Assembly (NCBI RefSeq): GCF_010093815.1
Contig: NW_022985556.1
Span: forward strand, 762,782-826,781
Reading direction: 5' to 3'
DNA: 64,000 nucleotides
DNA from: Pseudovirgaria hyperparasitica
Taxonomy: Eukaryota; Ascomycota; Dothideomycetes; Acrospermales; Acrospermaceae
Shown: positions 37,504 to 49,500 of the stretch, piece by piece
Layout: each line of letters begins with the position of its first letter
Position numbering within the stretch: the stretch's first letter is position 1
Notes under the pieces: generated by a model
The model's database searches: none
Seen by the model: the letters and a program-made list of their open reading frames with translations, nothing else
Told to the model about the DNA's origin: nothing
Position numbers and translations under genes: made by a program

Positions 37504-40500
37504 ATGTCTACAGAACAAGAAAATGTGCCGATCGCCATTATTGGGAGCGCTTGTCGCTTTGCTGGAGGCGTTACTTGCCCGTCTCAGCTTTGGAACCTCT
37601 TGAAAGAGCCTCGAGATGTTTTAGGCTCTATACCGGAGAATCGCTTTCACGCAGAAGGGTTCTATCATCCTGACGCGTCATATCACGGACACACGAACGT
37701 TCTCTCGTCTTACACACTTGACGGGGATCCTGGATCGTTCGACACAACATTTTTTAAGATCAAGCCTGTGGAGGCAAAGGCTATTGATCCTCAACAGCGT
37801 GTTCTGCTCGAGGTTGTCTATGAAGGCCTCGAAAATGCAGGTCTTTCCATACACAATGTGCGAGGTAGTGATACAGCTGTATACGTCGGCATTATGAGTA
37901 GCGACTACGAGAATATGCTAGTCCAGGATGTTGATGTACTTCCTACCTACCATTCGACAGGCACTTCACGAGCCATAGCAGCGAACAGAATTTCGTACTT
38001 TTTCGACTTAAAGGGACCTTCACTCACCTTGGACACTGCGTGTAGCTCTAGCCTTTATGCGATTCATTTAGCCGTCCAAGCAATCCGTAATGGGGATGCT
38101 GAAATGGCTATTGCTTGCGGGTCCAATCTAATTCTGGGACCAAACTTTTACATCTTTCAGAACAAATTAAACATGCTTTCGCCTGACTCAAGATGCAGGA
38201 TGTGGGATGAAGGAGCCAATGGATATGCCCGCGGTGAAGGAGTTGCGGCAGTTGTTTTGAAATCGCTGCCAGCAGCATTGCGAGACGGTGATCATATTGA
38301 AGCTATCATTCGCGAGACAGGGCTCAACCAAGACGGAGCAACGAATGGTATTACCATGCCCAGTACATCAGCTCAGACAGATCTGATCCGCAATACCTAC
38401 TTAAAGGCGGGTCTGGATCCTTTGACAGACGGTCCACAGTACTTCGAAGCCCACGGAACGGGAACTCAGGCTGGGGATCCTATTGAGGCCGAAGCCATAC
38501 AGCGGTCCTTGATTCGCAACTGTGATATCCCGTACCCACGACAACGCAACAGTTCTGATCCTCTCTATATAGGCTCTGTCAAAACAGTGCTCGGACATAC
38601 CGAGAGCGTTGCAGGGATAGCAGGTCTCCTAAAGGCATCTCTAGCCATTCAACACGGCCTTATCCCACCGAATCTTCTCTTCGACCGGTTGAATCCCAAA
38701 GTGGCGCCATTTTATAAAGACGTTTGTGTTCCTATTAGGGCTCTACGTTGGCCTGCGATACCAGATGGCCAACCAAGACGAGCAAGCATTAATAGTTTCG
38801 GATTTGGTGGAGCTAATGCCCATATTATCTTGGAAAGCTCCCCGAATCAAGATTTGATGAAAGACGATGGCGAAAATGAGACTTATGGACCATACGTCTT
38901 CTCCGCGCATTCAGAGCAAGGTCTAGTAAAGATGCTTAAGAACTACATCACATTTCTAGGGAGTGAGCTCTCGGAGTCCGTATCTGCTCGTGACCTGGCT
39001 TGGACACTTCGTTCACGACGGTCGTTGCTGCCTTTCAAGGCCTCGTTTCCTACAGGAAATCTGGAAAAACTAAAGAGAGACATCGAGACTCGATTACAGG
39101 AGAATGCAGAAAAAGCGACTCCGCTGGGTACACTGTCCTTGGTTTCAAGAAGACGGGTTCTAGGCATCTTTACTGGTCAGGGCGCGCAGTATATTCGTAT
39201 GGGATCGCAGCTTTTTGAAAGGTCGTCACTTGCTCGTGATACTCTCCAGAGACTGGAAGTTTCTCTTGCGAGGCTTCCCGTCGAGGATCGGCCGACATGG
39301 TCTCTAACTAAGGAACTAAATGCTGATGAAGGTTCACGGGTGTACGAAGGCGCGATATCGCAACCACTCTGCACAGCGGTACAAATAGTTTTGGTTAATT
39401 TACTAAGACAGTCGGGAGTTGAGTTCGACGGGGTCATTGGTCACTCGTCGGGCGAGATTGCTGCTGCATATGCTGGAGGATACATCTGCGCAGAAGATGC
39501 CATTCGCATTGCGTATTACCGTGGAATCCACATAAAAGCAGCGTGTAGCCCTAATTCAAATAAGATGAGAGGGATGATGCTAGCTGTTGGAACTTCAAGA
39601 GATGATGCAGAGGAGTTATTGCAAGAGCCTGTGTTTCATGGTCGAGTGGCAATAGCAGCAAGCAATTCCTCATCTAGCGTCACACTTTCTGGCGACGAGG
39701 ACGCCATCGCAGAGCTTGAGACGATATTCGAAGACGAAAAGAAATTCAATAGACGATTGAGAACGGACATTGCTTATCACTCTGCACATATGATGCCATG
39801 CGCCCAACCGTACATTCGCTCGCTCGAGAAATGTAACGTACGGATCTTACGTTCGCACTCGAAAAGCTGTAGTTGGTATTCCACTGTATGCAACCTCACG
39901 ATCACGAAGGGAGATCCTATGCTTGATACTGTAGCATGCTCATATTGGTCCGATAATTTAACACAACCTGTTCTCTTTTACGAAGCTATGCAGAGAGCAC
40001 TAAATACAGGAAACTTTGACCTCGTAGTTGAGGTCGGGCCACATCCAGCCTTACGTGGACCAGCACTGGAAACCATTACGCAAACTTTGGAAAAACCGTT
40101 GCCGTACATTGGAACGCTGAAGCGAGGATCGGATCCAATCGAAGCATTCTCAGATACACTTGCATTCTTGTGGTCGCATCAAGAGACAGAATGTACGATC
40201 GACTTAGACAAGTACGAGGAGACTATGCAGGAGAGTACGGCAAAGTATCGGCTGGTCAAGAACTTGCCGACTTATCCCTGGGATCACAATCGAAGACACT
40301 GGCATGAGACACGCCAGACACGAAGGACTCGGCATCGAGAAGATCATGTCCATGAATTATTGGGCCATATCTGCCCAACCGTCACATCAAATCAAGTCAG
40401 TTGGAGACACTTCCTCAGAATGCGAGAAATAAACTGGTTAGTAGACCACAAAATTCAAGACAAACCGGTTTTTCCTGCTGCGGGATACATTTCTTCTATG

Positions 40501-43500
40501 TTGGAAGCCAGCTGCCGTATTCCTCAACTCTCAAACGCGGCCAACAGATCAAAGACAGTCAGCTTAATTGAGGCATTTGACTTCACGGTACACCGAGCTA
40601 TGGTTCTAGACGAAGTTAGTGACGATGGGGACCAGGGCGGTATCGAAATAGTGATTGCAATGATGGATATCGGAGTCGAACAGCAGCAAAACTCAGAAGT
40701 GATCAAAGCTCGTTTCAGCTATATGGCAGCAGTAGACAAAGACTCGAACGAGATGGCTCTTATGGCTAGCGCCGATATCTCTATCACATTCAGTGCGACC
40801 TCAAGTGCGGTGTTGCCGACGAAGAGCTATTCGCAGCCAAACATGGTTAATGTTGCCTGCGACTCATTCTTCAGCAGATTGTTGAAGACTGGATATGGGT
40901 ATAGTGGTCTTTTCAAGGCGGCAGATAATCTGAAGAGATCACTAGGGAAAGCGCAGTGCAGCATTGACCCTATATCTTTGAAAACGGCTTGTGCAAGCAG
41001 GCTTATAGTTCATCCTGCGATTTTGGACTCGGCATTCCAAACCCTGCTGCTCGCTCTTAGCCATCCTGGCGATAATCAACTCTGGACTGTTTTCATCCCT
41101 GTACGGTTCGATTGTATTCGTGTTGTACCTTCTTTCTGCCAGTCTGTCTTGCCAGCGAAATGTATCACGACCAAGTCGGCTTCACCCATGACCGTGAATA
41201 CGACAATTGTTGGGCCAAGTGGGTTAGGCTTTTTGGGGGATTTGGATGTGCTCATTGCAGCAGACACAGCAATTCAGGTACAGGGAGTCACTCTTTCTCC
41301 GTTTGCAACAGGATCTGCAGAGAGCGACACAAATATGTTTGCTCGAATGCGATGGAGTTACTTTGACCCTGTGGCCGGAGGTATCGCCTTAACAGACGAC
41401 ATCTCGTCGAAACATCGCGATATCTGCCGCGTTGTCGAGCGAATGGCAGTCTACTACATGCGCATGTTCATTTCAGAAGTCCCAAATGGTCATGCTGCAC
41501 GATTAGATCCAACATTCAGTCATTATCTAAAGTACTGCCAAGATGTGGTCGATCTCGTCGATAGTGGAAAACACAGATACGTCTCGATAGAGTGCGCAAA
41601 TGATTGCTGGAATGACATTGAGTCCATCTGTGCTCAGTACTCGGAACTGATAGACATAAGAATCCTTCGGAAAATAGGGGAAATCATGCCCAGTGTCTTC
41701 AAAGGCGAGACTACTGTTCTAGAGCATGTCTTTCCGTCAGGCCTCTTCGCAGATTATTACGCCAATGCTATAGGCCAACAGGAATGTGTCGAATGGATAG
41801 GTCAGGCAGCAGCACATATAATGCACCGTTATCCAAGGATGAACATTCTCGAGGTAGGAGCAGGGACGGGTGGCGCAACCAAGAGCGTTCTCCGGAAGGC
41901 TCTACACGAGAGTTTCAACTCGTATACATTTACAGACGTTTCCACAGGATTTTTTGAGCAGACCCGAGGTGAACTTAACAGCTTAGGCCTTGACAGCCGT
42001 ATTATATTCGATGTCTTGGATATATCTAAAGACCCTATCTCTCAGGGATTCAAATACGGTTCATACGATCTTATTATTGCATCATATGTTATCCATGCCA
42101 CCCCTAAGCTTGAGGAAACTTTGCGTGGGTTGCGCAATCTGCTTCGGCCCGGAGGGTTTATTGTCATTGGCGAGAACACAAACCTGGAGTTGTCTGGGAT
42201 GAACTTCATTTTTGGTACTCTGCCTGGTATGTGGGCTGGAGTCGAAGAAGGAAGGACATCGTCTCCATATATTCCTGTCCAACGTTGGGACAACCTGTTG
42301 AAGAAAGCAAATTTCTCCGGAATCGAAGCTGTTACGCCGGAATTTCTGGCCGATACTTTTGCGACCAGTGTCTTTGTTTCACGGGCAGTGGATGACCATA
42401 TCGAACTTCTACGCGGTTCAAATGCTCCATTGCCAATTCGTCCTTCTCTTCCGAATGTGGTAATCATTGGAGACGGTAGTAAGAACACAACAATACTAGC
42501 AAATGAGGTCTGCGAAGCTCTAAGGAACTCCTACGGAACAACTTCGAAGATCTTCACTCGCCTGACAGATGTGCCAAGTCATATCCTCTCTTCAGACACA
42601 ACGTTTCTTAGCCTTGCAGAGTTAGACAAACCGTTATTCGAGAACATAGAGACCGATCAATTTGAGAGTTTCAAGATATTGGTTGGATCACAGAAGAGAT
42701 TGCTTTGGGTGACGCGCGGGCGCCGAGCAACAAATCCATTCTGCAACATCAGCATCGGTTTCCTGAGGACTGCTTCATGCGAGGTCCCCGATCTATGCGT
42801 ACAAAGTGTTGATTTCGAGTGCGGAGACAATATCTCTGCGACTATGATCATAGACTTCCTAGTTCCATTCAAATTGGCTTCTGATCTTGAAGGCAGCTTG
42901 GAAAAGTCCAACATTCTATGGACTAATGAACCTGAGATAGTAGTGGATTCTAAGGGTGTTCGCTTAATTCCACGTTGGGAGTCTATATTAGACGCGGATA
43001 AGCGGTATAATTCAGCACGACGCCCGATCTCAGAATTGACTGAACCTAAAAAAACACCTACCGCAGTGTGTATGGATGCGAATGGTCATTTCATCTTCAA
43101 ACAGACACCAACTTTGTTGCCCCTCTCGTCAGAGACCATGTTGGACTCAACCACTCTAGAGACTGTTTACAGCCTTCTTTGGCCAATCGATACTCCGTTT
43201 GGCTCACGTTTTATGTCGGTGGCTGTCATCTCAGGAAAGAGATGCCTCGCCTTAACTGAAACACTTGTTTCTGTTCAGAGGTCTGCAAATATGATCGCTT
43301 CCGCGGAGTTTCCTGAACAAGCAACGGAGGGTGAGCTGAAGGATATCTTGATCCTCGCTGCTGCTCATGTGTGGTCTTCATTTCTCCTTCACGCTGCATT
43401 TCCCGGTCAAAATGTCGTCGTTCACAACCCTGCTCCTCTTCTGGCAACCGTCTTGCAGGCCCATGCCCGTGAACGACGTATCAACATTATACTTACGTCA

Positions 43501-46500
43501 AGCGATTCTGACGTGGCTTCGTCTAAGTCATGGCTGCACCTGCCGTCATACATGACACGAAGGGAAATACAACGGGCTCTGCAAGTAGCCCGAATCTCGG
43601 ACTTTATACTATTCAGTGATCTTGATGATGACAATAACAATAGCTTCATGTCTTCTCTTCCGTCTGATTGTCGCGTAAAGGAAGTAAGACTCAACCTTTC
43701 CAAAGACATAGATCAGTCGCCGGCTCCTGAGCAGCCAGACCGACGTCTTGAGACCGAAACAATGCACTCAGCACTATCGATGGCTTTGACTAAAGCATAC
43801 CAAGCTAGATCGTCTCCGATTTCCCAGGATCTACCACGCCAAAACAACTTACTCAAGTTCTCTAGCTTAACATCTGAAGGGAGCCTCCCCAGTCACAGCG
43901 ACCTCTTTTCTTGTTTCCAATGGGATGATGAACCTTTGTCGGCTTACATCTCTCGACTTGATAGCGGTCTTCTTTTTGATTGTAACAAGACATACTGGCT
44001 CGTTGGACTCTCTGCCGGGCTTGGACCATCTATATGCGATTGGATGCTCGCTCATGGTGCGAGATACGTCGTTCTCAGCAGTAGAAATCCCAGAGTCGAT
44101 GAAATATGGCTACAGGGGCATGAGCGCAACGGTATTGTCATCAAAATCTTCCGTTGTGATGTCACCGCCCAAGATGCTGTCCAGGACACCTACTCTAGAA
44201 TCGCTACAGACGAGCAACTTCCTCCGCTGGCTGGCGTCATAAATGGTGCTATGGTCCTTAAAGACAACCCAATCAGAAATATGAGCACCAGCGACCTTAA
44301 TGATGTACTGCAGCCTAAAGTCAATGGCAGCATAAATCTTGACCGCGTCCTTGCTGATTCGAAGCTTGATTTCTTCATATTTCTTTCCTCCATGGTCAAC
44401 GTTCTTGGAAACGTAGGTCAAGCAAACTACTGTGCTGCAAATGCATTCATGTCTGCGTTGGCTTCCCAACGACGGCAAAGGGGTCTAGCTGCGCAGGTTG
44501 TCAATATAGGAGCAGTTTCAGGGGCAGGCTACATCACTCGGGAGCTTGGTGACGCAGGAGTACATAGGCAGCTGATGATGCTGGGACTGAAGATGATATC
44601 TGAAGGTGATTTGCACCAACTACTGGCAGAAGCCATTGCAGACAGGCCAAAAGATTGGAATGGAGGCTACGATACTGACATCGGCTTCGCATTGCAGCAA
44701 AGCGATAGCAGTGATATAACACCTTTGTGGCACGACAATCCCAAATTCCAGCGTTTTCTCCCAAAATCAACGATTCAAGATACATCCGATATGAGCTCGG
44801 GCACAGCTCTCAGTGGTAAAAGTGTGAGAGATAGATTAGCAATCTCAAGATCTCGAGAAGACATCTGGTCAATTGCCAAGGAGACGCTACTATCAAAGAT
44901 CCAATCCAGTCTACAAATAGAAGATTGCGACGATGCGTGTATGACAATGCGTAGCAACCAATTGGGGATTGACTCGCTTGTTGCAGTTGACTTAAGGACA
45001 TGGCTTTTGAATAACTTTCAAGTTAACATCTCAGTACTTGAAATTCTCAGTGGTATCACTATAGGCGATATCGTTGACCGAGTCAGCATTAGTGTACCGC
45101 CTGAGCTGGTTCCAAATGTCAACCCAAAGCCTCACTCATCGGAATCAGAGGCTGGATTTGCTCCTGGCACAAGCCCGGTCGAGGCGCAAACATCTGTAGT
45201 TCCGAAGACTGATGAGGACTCCGCATTGCCTATGGTGCACTCGTCACCATCAGTACAAAAGACTTCTCCGCTCTCTTCCTCTCAATCCATGTTCTGGGTG
45301 GTTCAAAACCTCGTTGAGGATAAAACGACACTCAATCATACTGTTCTATTTAGCCTGGAAGGAGCCCTAATCAGAAAGAATGATCTCAATGTCGCTGTAA
45401 GTGCTTTGGGTCAGCGCCATGAGGCGCTACGAACCTCTTTTTCGGAGAGAGATGGACAGCCGCTGCAGCACGTCCTCAAATCAAGCACACTTAAGATGGA
45501 AGAAGGAAGAGTTCTGGACGAGTATGATGCTAAACAAGAGTTCGAGCGAGCCAAGAGTCACATCTTTGATCTTGCTTCGGGAGACGTCATGCGCTTCATT
45601 CTCCTGACCACTCCATCACCACAAAGGAGTTACATCATAATCAGTGCGCACCATATCGTTATGGATGGACTCTGTCTTCAGGTTTTCTTACAGGATATTG
45701 AAGAAACGTATAATACTGGTCGCGCGGTGCGCGACTCGGGGTCCTCTCTTGTCCGGCAATTTGCTGAGTTCGTTACTTCACAGCGAGAGGCCTTGCAAAA
45801 TGGCTTATGGGATGTCGACCTTGCTTACTGGCGAGGGGTATTTGGCAGCAGTCCAGCACCTCTACCATTGACACGTGCCCGAGTCTCATCCAGGAAACCT
45901 CTAACTGAATACGCGGTCCATCGCTGCGATATTAACATTGATAAAACCCTTGCCAACAAGATACGGGCAATCGGGCGTGTATACGGGACGACGCCCTTTC
46001 ATTTTTACCTCACTACTTTTCGTGTTCTACTGTATAGATTTCTTTACTCTGGACGTGACGAGAATACAGACAGTGGCTCGCTTTTGGCAGACTCTGATAT
46101 ATGCATTGGCATCGCCGACGGCAACCGCAAAGACGACAACATCCTGAGAAGTGTTGGTCCGTACATGAATCTACTTCCAATCAGGTTCGGACCCACGCGA
46201 GCCCCAACTGACGCTACTCCTTTGTCAACATTTGCTCAAGAACTGAAGAACGCTTGTGACAAAACATTAGAGGCCTTGAGGCACTCTGCTCCTTCTTTTG
46301 AGGCAATCCTAGACTATCTTCGGATCGATCGTGCAGTAGAGTATGCTCCTCTCTTCCAGGCTTTCCTGAACTACAGACAGGGTTGGAACCACGGACAAGT
46401 CTTTCTCAATTGTTCTGCCGAAATGCTGGAGTTCGAACCAGGTCGCGTACCGTATGATCTCAGTTTGGATATCATTGACAACTCTGGCTCAAACCAAGGG

Positions 46501-49500
46501 ACCATGATATCTTTTATGGGTCAGACCGCCCTGTATTCCATGGAGGATGTTGCTACCTTTGCTCGTTGCTACACAGAGTTTCTAGAAGAGTTTTCAAATT
46601 ACCCCGAAGAACATATTGATCAACCCGACTGGAGCTTTCCGAAGGCAGAAACCGAGCCGGCACTTCAATTGGGAACAGGCCCTCGTCAGGATATGACCTG
46701 GTCTTTGACGTTGATGCACCGCGTCAAATCTATCGTAAGTCAGTTTGGAGACCACCAGGCCATAGTGACAGTTGGTGACCACAGCCGTGGCTCATCGCTC
46801 ACGTATAAGCAACTCTGGAGCAAGGTTTCTCAGATCGCTAACCAGTTGCTGTCTCTGGGAGTCACTCCAGGCAACCATGTTGGCGTTCTACAACATCCAA
46901 GCCGGGAATCTGTGGGTTCTATGCTTGCGATCATGGCGATTGGCGCCGTATACGTACCCTTAGACTGCAACCACCATACCGCACGTCTGAGGACGATGCT
47001 CTTGGATTTCGGGCCGAGTGTTCTCCTTGTGGGCTCGTCAAGTCGCACGAAAGCTTCTGAAATCGTCACATCCTCGAACTTACATGCAATGCATATCATC
47101 AATGTCTCTGAGTTGGTAACAGATGAAAGCGTCGAATCTATGGATCTAGAGTTACATGCATCTCCTACAGCACCAGCTGTAATTTTGTACACAAGTGGTA
47201 CGACTGGTACACCGAAAGGAGTTGTGGTACCCCACTCCAGCTTATGCCATGAAATTGAGCTCAACAGTCACATATACGGGGTAGATTCTGACGTTGTAGT
47301 TCTTCAACAAAGCGCATGTGGATTCGATATGGCAGTACAACAAGTTTTCGTAGCCTTGGCATACGGCGGTACAGCATGCGTCATCTCGAATGAACTTCAT
47401 GGCGATTCATCAGCCATCGCAGAGGCTATGGTCAACTACAAAGTGACATTCACATGTGCAACACCTACGGAATATTCTAGTTGGATACGTTACGGCGCAT
47501 ACAAGGCCCTTCAACAATGCCAATGGCGAGTGGCTATCAGCGGTGGTGAAAGTGCGACCGAGGAGCTATTGAGCGCTTTCAGACACCTTGGCAAGTCCGA
47601 CCTGAAGCTTTTCAATTGCTATGGTCCGACAGAAACGACCTGTTGCTCTACACGATTACAACTCGACTACCAGACAGAAGGAGTCTATCAAGAGTACTCG
47701 ATGATACCTGTGGGTCCAGCGTCATCCAACGAAGTTGTGTACATCGTAGATGATAACATGCGGCTCCTTCCAACGGGACTTCCGGGTGAGATCGTAATCA
47801 GTGGTCTGGGTGTCACGGCAGGATATCTTAATGATGGTGCAAAGACAAAACAGTCTTTCATTCCCGACAAGTTCTTCCAACAGGTCTCTGGTACAGAAGA
47901 AAGACCTTTGATGTATCGAACAAGAGACCGTGGGCGTCTGTTGAAGAACGGATGGATCTCGATCGAAGGACGTGTTGATCAAGACACGATGATCAAGCTT
48001 CGTGGTGTGCGTGTCGATCTCCAGGACATCGAGCAGACAATTATGAAAACTGCACCCAAGGATACAATTTCTCATGCCATCGCGAGTCTCAGATCGGACG
48101 AGGAGAGTTCGAAGTACATTGTAGCTCATGTGGTCTTCGCATCAAGAGACCTCAATGATAGCGCTGAGAGAACTTCATTCCTATCGCTGCTTCGCGAAAA
48201 TCTTCCTCTGTCGAGACCTATGCTTCCGTCGGTAGTACTACCTCTGGATAAATTGCCACTAACATCTTCGGGGAAACTTGATCGGCGTTTCGTCCAACAG
48301 CTTCCGATAGATATGTTATCGCAGACCCCGGGGAATGGGCAGGACAGCGATCAGCGACCACAGAGTACACTGGAAACCAAATTGAAATTGATATGGACTC
48401 AAGTCTTATCAAGAAGAGAGGTTAGGGATATTGATCCAATGACCATAACTGCTTCGACGAATTTTTTCCATATCGGTGGCACATCGTTATTGCTCCTAGA
48501 AGTGCAAAGCAAGATTCAAAAAGATCTCGGCATACCTGTCCAACTTTACAAGCTTTTCGAATCGAGCACCCTTCTTGATATGACACAGTTGATAGCACTT
48601 CAGGGTGAGGCTTTGGTGCCTTCGAACACACCTAGTGATGAGATTGCTATTGACTGGGAAAGGGAAGCGTCTTTGCCGCGAGAGCTGCAAGATGAGATCA
48701 TTCGCACGAATCTAGACCAGGAACAGTCTCTTTCTCAGTCAACAAACTATCCACCTAGAGTTGTACTTCTCACAGGCGCAGCGGGGAGCTTAGGTCAACG
48801 CATCCTCCACCTATTGCTCGAGAATCCTGCTGTGGAGCAAGTCTTCTGCGTAGCTCTACGGCGAGTAGATGAACGGATATCGTCAGGAACTCTACCAAGA
48901 AGCGAAACAGGGCGCGTCACCTATTATGAGGGTGATCTTCGACTTCCTCGCTTAGGGTTGTCAGTGGAAGATTTCGCACTGCTCTCTAAGACACTCGATG
49001 TGATTATTCATGTTGGCGCGGATGTCTCGCATGCAAAAACATACCATACCTTAAAGGAAGCCAACGTAGGCTCTGTCGGTGAGCTCCTCAAGATGTCTCT
49101 GCCTAGAACAGCAACAATACATTTTGTCTCGAGTGGAGAAGTAGCTATGCTTGGCGCAAGCTCAATACACTCTCACGGCTCTGAAAGCGATCTGCAAGAC
49201 TGCAGGATCTTCAGTGAAGAATCTGTGGTTACTAATGGCATCTTTCCACAGGCTCGTGATGCTGCGCATGAGGGATATGCTGCGTCCAAATGGGTCGCTG
49301 AAAGGATGCTTGAAAACGCTTTCTCTAGCGGAGCCAAAGGTCGTGCTTGGATTCATCGACCTTCGAGTATTATACCTCCAAGCAAGGAGAATGTTTCAGA
49401 TTCGGACGTGTATGCTCAGGAGATTGCGACGTTTTACCAAGGAGCCAGCGCTCCGTTGCTGCAAAGCTTCCTTTACTACTCACGCAAGCTCGGTCTAATA

